Part shown: in pieces, positions 1-10,564 of the stretch | Position numbering within the stretch: the stretch's first letter is position 1 | Layout of the letters: each line of letters begins with the position of its first letter | Assembly (NCBI GenBank): GCA_902599575.1 | Contig: CACKFS010000002.1 | Span: 1 to 64,000, forward strand | Source of the DNA: an uncultured Pelagibacteraceae bacterium | GTDB lineage: Bacteria; Pseudomonadota; Alphaproteobacteria; Pelagibacterales; Pelagibacteraceae | DNA: 64,000 nucleotides | Direction: 5' to 3' | Notes under the pieces: generated by a model | Database searches by the model: none | Seen by the model: only the letters and a program-made list of their open reading frames with translations | What the model was told of the DNA's origin: nothing | Translations under genes and position numbers: made by a program

Positions 1-4
1 TTTT

Positions 5-313
5 ATGAGTTCATTCGAAGATAGAAAAAAAAATTTTGAAAATAAGTTTGCTCATGATGAAGAGCTTAAATTTAAAGTAAACTCAAAAAGAAACAAATAT
101 TTAGGTGAATGGGCCGCAGAAATTTTGGGAAAAAAAGATCAAGAAAAAGAACAATATATATTAGAAGTAATAAAATCTAATTTTAGTGAACCAGGTGATG
201 AAGATATAATTAAAAAATTGTGCCAAGATTTGAAAGGTAAAAATATTTCAGAAAATGATGTTAGAGAAAAATTAAATGAACTGCTGCAAACCGCAAAAAA
301 AGATTTTTTATAG
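5..313 (+). CDS. DUF1476 family protein (F1-ATPase inhibitor zeta-like)
   Basis: 102 aa; MSSFEDRKKNFENKFAHDEELKFKVNSKRNKYLGEWAAEILG is typical of DUF1476/ATPase zeta. Confidence 0.85.
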   Translation: MSSFEDRKKNFENKFAHDEELKFKVNSKRNKYLGEWAAEILGKKDQEKEQYILEVIKSNFSEPGDEDIIKKLCQDLKGKNISENDVREKLNELLQTAKKDFL

Positions 314-794
314 TTTAATTATTTTTTTTTTTTTAATTTCAAAACCTATTCATTCATTAGAGGTTGAGGGATTTGCAAAAGTTATTGATGGTGACACAAT
401 AATTATAGATAAAAAAAAAATCCGATTATTAGGAATAGATGCACCTGAAATTGAACAATACTGTAAAAAACCCTGGATACAATTTAATTTTATTACTCTA
501 AATAAAAAATACAAATGTGGTTTAGTAGCAAAAGAAAGATTAGATAAAATTATTTCAAAAAACAAAATAAAATGTAAAGGTGAAAAGTATGATCGCTATA
601 AAAGATTAATTGCAATTTGTTATAAAAAAAAAATAGATTTAAACAATTGGATGGTTAAAAATGGGTTAGCATTAAATTACACCAAGTATTCAAAAAAATA
701 CATTAGTTCTGAAATACAAGCTAAAAGAGAAAAATTGGGATTATGGAAAGGTCAATTTGATAAACCATGGGAATGGAGAAAAAAAAATAAATAA
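276..794 (+). CDS. Thermonuclease (SNase-like) family secreted nuclease
   Basis: Signal peptide then VIDGDTIIIDKKKIRLLGIDAPE; overlaps the upstream ORF by 38 nt. Confidence 0.85.
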   Translation: MNCCKPQKKIFYSLIIFFFLISKPIHSLEVEGFAKVIDGDTIIIDKKKIRLLGIDAPEIEQYCKKPWIQFNFITLNKKYKCGLVAKERLDKIISKNKIKCKGEKYDRYKRLIAICYKKKIDLNNWMVKNGLALNYTKYSKKYISSEIQAKREKLGLWKGQFDKPWEWRKKNK

Positions 795-808
795 ATTATA
801 ATTCTGAA

Positions 809-1405
809 GTGATTCATTTTAAAAAAACTTGGGTAATTTTTTTCTTTTTTTTAATAAATTGCTCATCGATACCAAAAAATACATCTGATGGCTGTTCAAT
901 ATTCTCTGAAAGATATTTATGGTACAAGCATTCAAAAAAAACAGAGCAAAAATGGGGTACACCAATTTATATACAATTAGCAATAATTAAAATGGAGTCT
1001 GATTTCGATTGGCTTGCTAAACCCGAGAGAAATAAGATTTTTAAAATAATTCCTTATAAAAGACCTTCATCTTCTTTTGGGTATTCTCAAGCAGTCAAGG
1101 GTACTTGGAAACAATACAAAAAAGAAACAAACAATCCGCTAGCAATTAGAAACAGGTTTAAAGATAGTGTAGATTTTATAGGATGGTATACAAACAAATC
1201 CTCAAAAATATTAAAAATTTCGAAAGAAGATCCTTTTAGACAATACATTGCTTACCATGAAGGGTGGGGCAATTATAAACACTATAAAAAAAATAAAAAG
1301 GTTATTAATTTAGCTAAAAAAGTAAAAGGTTACTCTGAAATATATAAAAAACAATTAACGAAGTGTAAAAAAAAATTAAGTCGAAAGAAATTTATAATTT
1401 ATTAA
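809..1405 (+). CDS. Putative lipoprotein with lytic transglycosylase-like domain
   Basis: Lipobox-like N-terminus (FFFLINCSS); MESDFDW and SSFGYSQAVKGTW motifs. Confidence 0.65.
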   Translation: MIHFKKTWVIFFFFLINCSSIPKNTSDGCSIFSERYLWYKHSKKTEQKWGTPIYIQLAIIKMESDFDWLAKPERNKIFKIIPYKRPSSSFGYSQAVKGTWKQYKKETNNPLAIRNRFKDSVDFIGWYTNKSSKILKISKEDPFRQYIAYHEGWGNYKHYKKNKKVINLAKKVKGYSEIYKKQLTKCKKKLSRKKFIIY

Positions 1406-4400
1406 CTTAACTCTTTATTTAATTTTTCCTCAATATAATTAATACTTTTAGTATTTTTTCCAATTATCAAATAAATTACTGGTATCACATACAATGTAAA
1501 AAATGTTGAAAAAAACATACCTGCAAATATCGTTATACCAACAGTTAATCTACTTGCCTCGCCAGGACCGCTGCTAATTATTAATGGTAAAACTCCAAAT
1601 ATAGTAGAGGAAGATGTCATTAATATTGGTCTTAATCTAATGCTAGCCGACTCCATAACAGCTGTTTTAATATTCTTTCCTTCGGCTCTTAATTGATTTG
1701 CAAATTCAACAATCAATATTCCATTTTTTGTGGCTAAACCTATAAGAATAATTAATGCTATCTGACTATAAACATTTATTGAACTTCCTACTAATAACAA
1801 ACCGACCAAACCACCTAAAATAGCTAGTGGAACTGTTAACATGATGGTTAACGGATGTTTGAAACTTTCAAATTGGGCAGCCATTACTAAATAAGCAGTT
1901 ATTAATGCTAAAACAAATATTAAATATATTTGATAACTAATTTCCTTTATTTGCTCACTTTCACCCTTGAATTCAACCCTGGCTTCTGGGGTATTCTTCT
2001 TTACAACATCTTCCAAAAAATTAAGTGCTGATACTAACGTGTAATCACCAATAATATTCGCAGATATTGTTACAGCTTTTTGTCTATTATATCTCGATAA
2101 AAATGGAGCAGTGCCTTCCTCATCAATTGTAACGAAATTAGAAAGTGAAATAAGCTTATTAGTATTTTTTGATCTTACATAAACTTTATTTAAACTTGAT
2201 GGCTCATTTCTATTAGATATATCACCCTGCAATATTATAGAATATTCTTTTCCATCTTTAGTAAAGTTAGTAACATTTTTTGAACCAAAAATTGTTTCAA
2301 TAGTTTTTCCTATCTCTACAGTCGAGATACCTAAGTCAGAGGTTTTTTTTTGATCAATCTTTACATTTAAAATTGGTTTATTTAGTTCAAAATCATCCTC
2401 AATATTAGTCAGATTTTTATTTTTTCTTGCCTCCAATTTTATTATTTCTTTCCATCTTATTAATTCTTCATAAGTATTTCCTTGTATTACAAATTGAATA
2501 GGTTTTTCTACACCACCAGTTCTAATTCCTTGTGGCATTATTGGAAAAGCTAAAACTCCAGGCACTTTAGAAATTTCTTTAAAAGACTCCATCATAATTT
2601 TTTGACCACTTCTGTCTCTTTTTTCCCAACTCTCTAGTAAAGCTATTATGAATGCAGAGTTTACTTGTTTACTACTTTTTCCAAACCCAGGTACTCTTAA
2701 TATCACTCTTCTGTACTCACCTTTGCCAATTTTAGGAAGGAGAAATCCTTCAATTTCTTGTGCTTTGTTCGATGTAAAATCAAAGCCAGAACTTTGTGGT
2801 GCTTTTACAATTACAAAAAAAGCTCCTCTATCTTCTTTTGGAATTAGTTGTTTGGGAGCATAAAGAAATGCTGTTATCGTTAATATTAATACAGAAAACA
2901 AAAAAAATATAACTGTCTTTTTCTTATCGATCCAGTATGAAAGTGAGTTCTTATAAAATATTTTAAAATCTTTCATTTTTTTTTCAAAACTGTGAGTTAA
3001 TTTATTTTTTTTATCATTTTGCCCTAGGACCTTACTTGCTAGCATAGGGCTAAGGGATAAAGCTACAAAACTAGAAATTATCACTGCAAAGCTTAAGGTA
3101 ACGGCAGTTTCCATATAAAGAACACTTGATAATCCCTTAACAAAAATTAAAGGAATAAAAACAGCCACAAGAACTAATGTTGTTGCAATAATTGCAAATG
3201 AAACTTGTTTCGAGCCCTTGTAAGCCGCAACTAATGGTGAATCTCCAAGCTCAATTCTTCTTACAATATTCTCTAACATTACTATGGCGTCGTCTACTAC
3301 AATTCCAATGGCAAGTACTAGTGCCATTAATGTGAAAAGATTTATTGAGAAATCGAAAAAATATATTGCTAGAAACGTAGAAATTAGTGAAACGGGCAAA
3401 GCAACAAGAGGTACTATTAATGACCTAAAATTACCCAAAAAAGAATAGATTATAAATGACACAAGTATTAAGGCTACAAAAAGAGTTTTGTAAACCTCTT
3501 TAATTGCACTAGAAATGTAATTACTCCTATCAAAAGAAACTTCTAATTTTGTTCCATCTGGTAGACTAGGTTCAATTTGTTTTATTTTTTTCTTAATTCT
3601 GTTTGCTACTGAAATAGTGTTTGCATCTGAGTTTTGATAAATACCTATACCCACTACTTGTCTACCATTTCCTTTAAATAATGTTCTCGTTGATACTGGA
3701 CCGAATTCTATTCTTGCAACATCTTCAAGTTTAGTAATAGATCCGTCTATCGATTTTTTTAACGGCAATTTTTTAAAAGATTCAAGTGATTCATATGCAT
3801 TTTCGAGTTTAATTGTTAAATCAATATCTTTAGACTCTATTTTTCCAGCAGGAAATTCTACATTTTCCTGCCTGAGGACATTTTCTATATCTTGAGTTGT
3901 AAGATCTCTAGCTGCTAATGAGAGTGGATCTAACCAGACCCGAAGAGATAGTTCCCTCTCTCCACCCAACCTCACTCTTCCAACACCTTCAACTGTTGAA
4001 AAATAGTCGGTTAAATACCTATCCGCGTAATCTGTCAATTCAAGATCAGACATAAAGTCAGAACTAAAACTTAACCACATGGTTGTTCTAAAACCAGCTG
4101 ATTGTTTGAATATTTCAGGTGCATCTGACTCAGTAGGTAAATTATCTAATACTCTTGCAATCGAACTTCTCACGTCATTTGCCACATCATCAATATCAAG
4201 ATTATCTTTGAATGTTAGATCAATTCTTGACCTTTCATCTTCACTCATTGATTCTATAGAGACTAACCCGGCAGTACCTCCAACAAAGTCCTCAATTTTT
4301 TGAGTAATTTGTTTATCAACAACATTTGCAGATGCGCCTTTATAATCTGTTTGTATTGATACTACTGGTCTATCAATATCTGGAATTTCATTAGTAGGGA

Positions 4401-4494
4401 TATCAAAAAAAACTAGACCTCCAAATATTACTAATACCAAACTCATCACTGAGGCAATGACAGGTCTTTTAATAGATAAGTCAGTTAGAAACAT
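1402..4494 (-). CDS. RND efflux transporter permease (AcrB/MexF-like)
   Basis: 1030 aa; FLTDLSIKRPVIASVMSLVLVIFG N-terminus and RND repeats. Confidence 0.93.
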   Translation of the reverse strand: MFLTDLSIKRPVIASVMSLVLVIFGGLVFFDIPTNEIPDIDRPVVSIQTDYKGASANVVDKQITQKIEDFVGGTAGLVSIESMSEDERSRIDLTFKDNLDIDDVANDVRSSIARVLDNLPTESDAPEIFKQSAGFRTTMWLSFSSDFMSDLELTDYADRYLTDYFSTVEGVGRVRLGGERELSLRVWLDPLSLAARDLTTQDIENVLRQENVEFPAGKIESKDIDLTIKLENAYESLESFKKLPLKKSIDGSITKLEDVARIEFGPVSTRTLFKGNGRQVVGIGIYQNSDANTISVANRIKKKIKQIEPSLPDGTKLEVSFDRSNYISSAIKEVYKTLFVALILVSFIIYSFLGNFRSLIVPLVALPVSLISTFLAIYFFDFSINLFTLMALVLAIGIVVDDAIVMLENIVRRIELGDSPLVAAYKGSKQVSFAIIATTLVLVAVFIPLIFVKGLSSVLYMETAVTLSFAVIISSFVALSLSPMLASKVLGQNDKKNKLTHSFEKKMKDFKIFYKNSLSYWIDKKKTVIFFLFSVLILTITAFLYAPKQLIPKEDRGAFFVIVKAPQSSGFDFTSNKAQEIEGFLLPKIGKGEYRRVILRVPGFGKSSKQVNSAFIIALLESWEKRDRSGQKIMMESFKEISKVPGVLAFPIMPQGIRTGGVEKPIQFVIQGNTYEELIRWKEIIKLEARKNKNLTNIEDDFELNKPILNVKIDQKKTSDLGISTVEIGKTIETIFGSKNVTNFTKDGKEYSIILQGDISNRNEPSSLNKVYVRSKNTNKLISLSNFVTIDEEGTAPFLSRYNRQKAVTISANIIGDYTLVSALNFLEDVVKKNTPEARVEFKGESEQIKEISYQIYLIFVLALITAYLVMAAQFESFKHPLTIMLTVPLAILGGLVGLLLVGSSINVYSQIALIILIGLATKNGILIVEFANQLRAEGKNIKTAVMESASIRLRPILMTSSSTIFGVLPLIISSGPGEASRLTVGITIFAGMFFSTFFTLYVIPVIYLIIGKNTKSINYIEEKLNKELS

Positions 4495-4495
4495 T

Positions 4496-5359
4496 TTAAT
4501 TTAAAATTTTTATTTTAATTTTGTCTCTTACCTTTGATATTCCTTCGGTAACTATTTTGTCTCCTAAAGATAATCCATCAATTATCGAAACTTTACCAAA
4601 GTTTCTCTTTCCAATTTTCACTTTGATCTTATTCACCGTATTATCTTCTAGAACTTTGTAGACAAAAGCAGCTTCACCTTGAATTAAAAGCGAATTTTCA
4701 GGAATTCCTAATTGTTCTTTCTTATCGTAAATAATTTTTATATCTAAAAGCATGCCTGGAATTAACTTTAAGTCTTTATTTTCAACAATTATACTTGCAA
4801 GTACAGATCTTGTACTGGGGTCTACCCTTGAACTGACAGACTCTATAGTACCGTAAAATTTTTTTTCAAACGAATCTGATTTAACTTCAGCTGAAAGCCC
4901 AGGTTTTAATATGTTTAAATATATTTCAGGAACTTTAATATTTAGTAATATTGATGTTGTATCATCCAAAGTTAATATAAAAGATTCAGTTCCCAAAACT
5001 CCTTGTGCTATTTCTCTTTTTCCTAAAATACCTTTAAAAGGTGCAACAATTTTTTTATCTGAAGTTTCAAAAATAACCTCTCCCTCTTCAACAACCTTAC
5101 CTATAATTATGTTTTCGTTTAATATTTCACTTTTTTTAATTCTATAATTTTTATTTTTAAGAGATAATGCAGTTCCAAAAGTTTCTATACTTTCATAAAA
5201 TGTGGACTTGCTTACAGCGTTAACGATTACACCTGGTGGCGGCATCTTAGAAAATTTCTTTACAAAGTGTTTAGTAACAAAATGTCTACCAACTATTACT
5301 GAAATAATAATAATTAATAAAACTATTAAAAAAAATTGAATTTTTTTCGATTTAATCAT
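4496..5359 (-). CDS. RND efflux periplasmic adaptor subunit
   Basis: Single N-terminal TM, membrane-fusion domain, adjacent to RND permease. Confidence 0.88.
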   Translation of the reverse strand: MIKSKKIQFFLIVLLIIIISVIVGRHFVTKHFVKKFSKMPPPGVIVNAVSKSTFYESIETFGTALSLKNKNYRIKKSEILNENIIIGKVVEEGEVIFETSDKKIVAPFKGILGKREIAQGVLGTESFILTLDDTTSILLNIKVPEIYLNILKPGLSAEVKSDSFEKKFYGTIESVSSRVDPSTRSVLASIIVENKDLKLIPGMLLDIKIIYDKKEQLGIPENSLLIQGEAAFVYKVLEDNTVNKIKVKIGKRNFGKVSIIDGLSLGDKIVTEGISKVRDKIKIKILN

Positions 5360-6180
5360 GGTGAATACTTACCATATTCACTCCAAGATCCATCATAAAT
5401 AATTGGCTGGTAGTCTTTATTTACTATCTTATAAGCATATGCTAGCACTGAGGCAGTGACTCCTGATCCACAAGTAAAAACAAATTTATTATTGTTCTTT
5501 GTTTTTATTATTTTTTCAAAAATTAACTTAAGTTCGTCCTTGGTTTTTAATTCGTTTGTAATTTGATTTATACATTCTCCATAAGGCAAACATAAAGAAT
5601 TTTTGATACTTCCTCTTCTTAATCCTTTTCTAGGTTCATCTATTTCTCCTTTAAATCTTTTAAGACTTCTTGCATCAACAACTGCAAAATTATTTGTATC
5701 AATATTTTCATTTATTTGGCTCATATTAAAAACATAATTTTCTTTTTTAATTGCTTTGTAATTTGAAGTTACGATATTGGTTTTCTCATCAGTTAAAGCT
5801 TTATTTTCTTGTTTCCATTTTTTCAATCCTCCGTTTAAAATATATAATTTTCCAATGTCATGCCCAAAATACAATAAGGAAAACCAACATCTGCAAGCAG
5901 AATATAATCTTGAGTTATCGTAAATAAGAATTTTATCATTGTTAGAAATGCCTAACTTAGAAATACTTTTGCTCCATTGATCCTCAGAGGGTAACATGTG
6001 AGGGAGATCAGTATTTTTTTCAGATGTATTGTCTAGGTCGAAAAAAACGGAGTTAGGAATATGACACTCCTTATATTCTAAATAAGGATCCCTATTTTCA
6101 GTTGGTAAATGCCATGAAGCATCAATTATTTTAAATTCTTTTAAATTTTTTTCAGCAAAGTCTGTTGATATTAGGCTCAT
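5356..6180 (-). CDS. sseA: Sulfurtransferase (3-mercaptopyruvate/thiosulfate type)
   Basis: Two rhodanese domains; CGSGVTA active-site loop. Confidence 0.88.
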   Translation of the reverse strand: MSLISTDFAEKNLKEFKIIDASWHLPTENRDPYLEYKECHIPNSVFFDLDNTSEKNTDLPHMLPSEDQWSKSISKLGISNNDKILIYDNSRLYSACRCWFSLLYFGHDIGKLYILNGGLKKWKQENKALTDEKTNIVTSNYKAIKKENYVFNMSQINENIDTNNFAVVDARSLKRFKGEIDEPRKGLRRGSIKNSLCLPYGECINQITNELKTKDELKLIFEKIIKTKNNNKFVFTCGSGVTASVLAYAYKIVNKDYQPIIYDGSWSEYGKYSP

Positions 6181-6623
6181 AGATTTTTTATAAGATATTT
6201 TTGATGATATTCCTCTGCCTTACAATAATTTAAAACCTCAGTTATTTTTGTAACAATCCTGCCTTTAAAATCTAAATTTCTCTTATCTAAAACTTTTCCA
6301 GCTACTTTTTTTTGAATTTCATTTAAATAGAAAATTTCACTTCTATACTGAGTTCCTATATCTGGACCTTGTCGGTCAAGAGTTGTTGGATCATGAAAAT
6401 CAAAAAATAGATTTATTATTTTTTCGTATGAAATGATATTTTCATCAAACTCAATTTTTACTACTTCAGCATGTCCAGTGGTACCAGTGCAAACTTCTTG
6501 ATAATTTGTATCTTTATTTTTTCCACCGCAGTATCCTACTTCAGTATTAGTTACACCGTCTATTTCACCAAATTTTCTTTCTGGTCCCCAAAAACATCCT
6601 AAACCTAATATTGCTATTTCCAT
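6177..6623 (-). CDS. msrA: Peptide-methionine (S)-S-oxide reductase
   Basis: GLGCFWGPERKF and GHAEVVKIEFD. Confidence 0.93.
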   Translation of the reverse strand: MEIAILGLGCFWGPERKFGEIDGVTNTEVGYCGGKNKDTNYQEVCTGTTGHAEVVKIEFDENIISYEKIINLFFDFHDPTTLDRQGPDIGTQYRSEIFYLNEIQKKVAGKVLDKRNLDFKGRIVTKITEVLNYCKAEEYHQKYLIKNL

Positions 6624-6667
6624 TGATTATTAAATTAAAGTATCTAAAAGTATGTTGAGTAAATCAT

Positions 6668-7549
6668 ATGCTCAGTAAAAATCAATTAGGTTTTTTGTAC
6701 ATGTTTCTATCAGTGTGCGCCTTCTCACTAATGGATTTAATAATAAAATGGACTGCAGATTACCCACTTGGTCAAGTCGTTTTTTTTAGAGGTTTTTTTG
6801 GGATAGTATTTTATTTTTTTGTAATACCTAAAAATAGATTAAATAATTTCTATCGAACAAAAAGAGCATTTTTACATTTTTTAAGGTGTTTTGTGGGTCT
6901 TATAGCAATGGTAGCAATATTTATTGCACTAAGAAATTTACCTTTAGCTACAGTAGTTAGCATATCATTTGCTGCACCTATATTTACAACTATTTTTTCA
7001 ATATTTTTTTTAAGTGAGAGGGTTGGTATCTATAGATGGCTCGCTGTAGTAATTGGATTTGTAGGAATTCTAATTATTACAGAACCAGGTTTTGAAAGTT
7101 TAAATATTTATTACATCTTCCCAATAATTTTTTGTATTGGTCTTTCATATGTTGCAATTGCAATAAGACAGCTTTCTTCAACTGAACCAGTTTGGTTAAT
7201 TTCATTAAATTTTTCAATAGCAATCACAATAGCTGGATTATGTACTTTACCTTATGGTTGGAAAATACCTTCCTTTTTTGATTTTTTCGTTTTGTCTCTA
7301 GTTGGTTTGTTTGGTGGTGTTGCAAACCTCTGGCTAAGCCAATCTTATAAATTTTCTGAGGTATCTTTAGTTACTCCATTAAAATATTTAGGATTAGTAT
7401 TTGCTATTTTTTTTGGTTATTTAATATGGGGCGAAGTTCCATCTTTGAAATCATTAATTGGTGGATTATTAGTAATCTTATCTTCAATTATAATTTTTAG
7501 ACGTGAAATAATAATTAAAAAAGTACCCACAATACAAAGACATGACTAA
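6668..7549 (+). CDS. EamA/DMT family transporter
   Basis: About 10 TM helices in two EamA repeats. Confidence 0.88.
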   Translation: MLSKNQLGFLYMFLSVCAFSLMDLIIKWTADYPLGQVVFFRGFFGIVFYFFVIPKNRLNNFYRTKRAFLHFLRCFVGLIAMVAIFIALRNLPLATVVSISFAAPIFTTIFSIFFLSERVGIYRWLAVVIGFVGILIITEPGFESLNIYYIFPIIFCIGLSYVAIAIRQLSSTEPVWLISLNFSIAITIAGLCTLPYGWKIPSFFDFFVLSLVGLFGGVANLWLSQSYKFSEVSLVTPLKYLGLVFAIFFGYLIWGEVPSLKSLIGGLLVILSSIIIFRREIIIKKVPTIQRHD

Positions 7550-8168
7550 AAAACCGCATTATTGGAATAAAGCAATAAAAGTTTTATCAAAAAAAGATAA
7601 AATAATGAAAGGGTTAATACTAAAATACCCTGATAAAACCTTAACAACCCGTAAAGATTTGTTTTATTCTTTATGTAAAAGCATTATTGGTCAACAAATA
7701 AGTGTCGCAGCCGCTAACTCGGTTTTTAAAAAATTTTCGAAAGCATGTAAAGGCAAAATAAAGCCTGGTAATGTTGCAGTGTTAAATAAATTAAAACTTA
7801 AAAAATGTGGTTTAAGTAGACAAAAGATAAAAGGTATTCAAGAACTTGCAAAAAAAATTAAGAATAAAACCTTTGACGCAAAAAAAATTAAATATATGAG
7901 TGACGAAGAAGCAATTGAATACCTCTCTGATTTACGTCAAATTGGGAGATGGTCTGCGGAAATGATATTAATTTTTAATTTAAATAGATCAAACATTTGG
8001 CCAATACAAGATATTGGCCTTTTAAGAGCTATTTCAAATAACTATAAAAAAAAATATCATCCTCCAAAAAATTTTGTAAATAAGCTAAATAAAAAATTTA
8101 CTCCTTATTGTACCGTAGCTACTTGGTATTTATGGAGATCAATAGATGATGAACCAATACAATATTAG
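7542..8168 (+). CDS. DNA-3-methyladenine glycosylase II-like (HhH-GPD)
   Basis: SIIGQQISVAAA, HhH-GPD region LRQIGRWSAEMILIF. Confidence 0.88.
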   Translation: MTKKPHYWNKAIKVLSKKDKIMKGLILKYPDKTLTTRKDLFYSLCKSIIGQQISVAAANSVFKKFSKACKGKIKPGNVAVLNKLKLKKCGLSRQKIKGIQELAKKIKNKTFDAKKIKYMSDEEAIEYLSDLRQIGRWSAEMILIFNLNRSNIWPIQDIGLLRAISNNYKKKYHPPKNFVNKLNKKFTPYCTVATWYLWRSIDDEPIQY

Positions 8169-8217
8169 AAAAATATCTTTACTTTTTATGAATTTTTTCA
8201 TGTAATAAAATTTTCAA

Positions 8218-8748
8218 ATGTCAAAAAAACTTATTATTGATTGGGATACATACAATAAGTCCATAGATAATCTGGCTGTCCAAATTAGTGATAGCGGCTT
8301 CAAACCTAGTTTTATAATATGTATTGCTAGAGGTGGTCTTAGAGTAGGTGATATTTTAAGCAGAATCTTCAATGTAAAATGTGGATATTTAGGGGTTGAG
8401 AGTTATTCAGCAGAAAAAAATAATCAAATTGCTGATAAACAAAATGAATTGACTTTTGCAAGAGATTTGTCAACTACATCAAGGAGTTATGGAGAAAATA
8501 TATTAGTAACTGACGACCTAATTGATACAGGTGTAACTCTAGAAAAAACTTTGAAATGGCTAGAAAATTATAAAGACTTCAAAGATAAAAAAATTAACTT
8601 CAAATCAGCTGTGCTTTATAAAAAAGAAAAATCTAACTTTAAATCAGATTATATAGTTCACAATTTACAAGATAATCCTTGGATTGTGTTTCCTTACGAA
8701 TTAAGAGAATTAATTTCTATAGAAGATCTAAAAAAAGAATTGAAGTAA
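8218..8748 (+). CDS. Purine phosphoribosyltransferase (xanthine-guanine type)
   Basis: PRPP-binding motif ILVTDDLIDTGVTL; CIARGGLRVGD. Confidence 0.85.
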   Translation: MSKKLIIDWDTYNKSIDNLAVQISDSGFKPSFIICIARGGLRVGDILSRIFNVKCGYLGVESYSAEKNNQIADKQNELTFARDLSTTSRSYGENILVTDDLIDTGVTLEKTLKWLENYKDFKDKKINFKSAVLYKKEKSNFKSDYIVHNLQDNPWIVFPYELRELISIEDLKKELK

Positions 8749-8749
8749 G

Positions 8750-8773
8750 GGGGCTAGTTTATTGGCTAGCCCC
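8750..8773. terminator. Hairpin between convergent genes, candidate bidirectional terminator
   Basis: Perfect 8-bp stem GGGGCTAG-TTTATTGG-CTAGCCCC just after the stop codon; no strong U tract. Confidence 0.5.
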
Positions 8774-8782
8774 TCGTAAATT

Positions 8783-10093
8783 CTACGCTACAAGAAAACT
8801 TATTACACTTAAAACTGCAATTAACCAAATAGCAGGAGAAGTGTTAGATATTTTTCCAGTAAATATTTTAATCAAAGCATAAGATATAAAGGCTAAAGCA
8901 ATTCCATTACTAATACTATAAGTAAGTGGCATTGTTATCATTGCTACAATTGAGGGAGCAGATTCTGCTATATCATTCCACTCAATATCCGTAATGTTTC
9001 TTACAAAAAGAACAGCAACATATAGAAGTGCAGCCCCATCGATTTCCTTCGGCAAACTTGTTGCAAGAGGAGAAAAGAATAAGCATGATAAAAACAAGAT
9101 TCCAATTACTAAAGAGGTCATACCTGTTCTTCCACCCGCTTTAACACCAGCACCTGACTCTACATAACTTGTTACAGTTGTTGTGCCCATCATAGCACCA
9201 GCAACTGTAGCAACACTGTCAGACATCATGGCTTTATTTATATCTGTAACTCTACCTTTGCTATCTACTTTTCCGGCAACATTAGCAACAGATGTTAATG
9301 TTCCTGCAGTATCAAAAAAATCAATAAATAATAATGTAAAGACCACAGTTGACATACTTGCTGATAACGCCGCTTTTAAATCAAAATCAAACAAATATGT
9401 CATTGGAGGAGGTGAGCTTACTACTCCATTAAATTTTGCTAAGCCCGTTACCCATGCAATTACACTAAAAGCAATTATTCCAATTATAATATTTCCTTTA
9501 ACTTTAAGTTTCTCAAGAACAACCATAGCAACAAAAGCCAAGCACCCTAATAGCACTAAAGGATTTTTTAAATCACCGAGAGTTACTAAAGTAACTGGAT
9601 GATCTCCAACAACTCCCATAATTTCCAATCCTATTATGGCTAAAAACAATCCTATACCTGCTCCAATTCCTAATTTTAAACTTTTTGGAATTGAGTTTAT
9701 TAACCATGCTCTTAAAGGTGTAAGAGAAATAATTAAAAATAATATTCCAGCTACTAGAACTGCACCTAAAGCAGCTTGTGGAGTGTAACCCATACCCGCA
9801 ACTACACCAAAAGCTACAAAAGCATTTATTCCCATGCCTGGAGCAAGTCCTATTGGCCAAGTTTTTCCATAAAAAGCCATTATGAAACAAGCAAGAGCGG
9901 TTGCTAAAATTGTGGCTGTAAATACTGCACCAAAATCAAAAAAACCTTTTTCAGGTCCAGCGAATTCTCCCGATAAAATAAAAGGGTTTAGGAACATTAT
10001 ATAGGCCATTGTTAAAAATGTAGTTACACCCGCAATAACCTCAGTTCTAAAATTTGTTTTATGTTTTTTGTATTCGAAATATTTGTCTAGCAT
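8783..10093 (-). CDS. NCS2 family purine permease (AzgA-like)
   Basis: 436 aa polytopic; NPFILS and GLAPGMGINAFVAF motifs; SD GGGAGG upstream. Confidence 0.9.
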   Translation of the reverse strand: MLDKYFEYKKHKTNFRTEVIAGVTTFLTMAYIMFLNPFILSGEFAGPEKGFFDFGAVFTATILATALACFIMAFYGKTWPIGLAPGMGINAFVAFGVVAGMGYTPQAALGAVLVAGILFLIISLTPLRAWLINSIPKSLKLGIGAGIGLFLAIIGLEIMGVVGDHPVTLVTLGDLKNPLVLLGCLAFVAMVVLEKLKVKGNIIIGIIAFSVIAWVTGLAKFNGVVSSPPPMTYLFDFDLKAALSASMSTVVFTLLFIDFFDTAGTLTSVANVAGKVDSKGRVTDINKAMMSDSVATVAGAMMGTTTVTSYVESGAGVKAGGRTGMTSLVIGILFLSCLFFSPLATSLPKEIDGAALLYVAVLFVRNITDIEWNDIAESAPSIVAMITMPLTYSISNGIALAFISYALIKIFTGKISNTSPAIWLIAVLSVISFLVA

Positions 10094-10218
10094 AATTCCT
10101 CCCGATAAAAAAAAATTATCAGATTAATAAAATAATTCCTTAATAAAATATTCTTTATTCACAATATTCAACTATAAGTTTATTTTTAATAATTTCTTCT
10201 ATGCTAATATTCAATCTA

Positions 10219-10530
10219 ATGAAAAAAATAATTAATATATTTTTGATTTTGTCATTTGTTTCATTATCGTCCTGTAAAACGGTACAGAATAAAGCTGATG
10301 AAGTTATTCAAAAAGAAGATAAGTATTTAATGAAATTTCTAAACAAAAAAAAAGATTTGTTGATTGCAGAATTTGGATACCCAGATTTAACAATGCCAAA
10401 TGATGGAGAACCACCTGGTTCAGGAAAAATTATATATATTTCAAAAAAATACGGGATTAAATGTCAAAGAAGTTTTGAAATTGATGAAAGTGATTTTGTT
10501 GTAGGTTATTCATCAAAAGGATGTTTTTAA
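10219..10530 (+). CDS. Small hypothetical lipoprotein
   Basis: MKKIINIFLILSFVSLSSCK lipobox; ORF track starts at 10201, internal ATG at 10219 preferred. Confidence 0.65.
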   Translation: MKKIINIFLILSFVSLSSCKTVQNKADEVIQKEDKYLMKFLNKKKDLLIAEFGYPDLTMPNDGEPPGSGKIIYISKKYGIKCQRSFEIDESDFVVGYSSKGCF

Positions 10531-10553
10531 CTTGTGGGGCTTTACCCCACAAG
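10531..10553. terminator. Hairpin between convergent genes, candidate terminator
   Basis: Perfect 9-bp stem CTTGTGGGG-CTTTA-CCCCACAAG immediately after stop. Confidence 0.6.
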
Positions 10554-10564
10554 CAAGGTTTAGT

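Noticed and set aside
1402-5359. RND permease/adaptor pair as a novel efflux system
   Set aside because: Standard two-gene RND arrangement with canonical motifs; nothing unusual in sequence.
9183-9602. Antisense ORFs such as 9183..9602(+), 8679..8882(+), 25263..25733(-), 54835..55392(-) and 58533..58991(-)
   Set aside because: They lie opposite or within well-recognised genes, have no family resemblance, and are expected by chance.
10094-10200. Possible purine riboswitch upstream of the NCS2 purine permease
   Set aside because: No purine-aptamer consensus seen; only a short CTGATAA/TTATCGG hairpin next to a strong SD, compatible with an ordinary leader.
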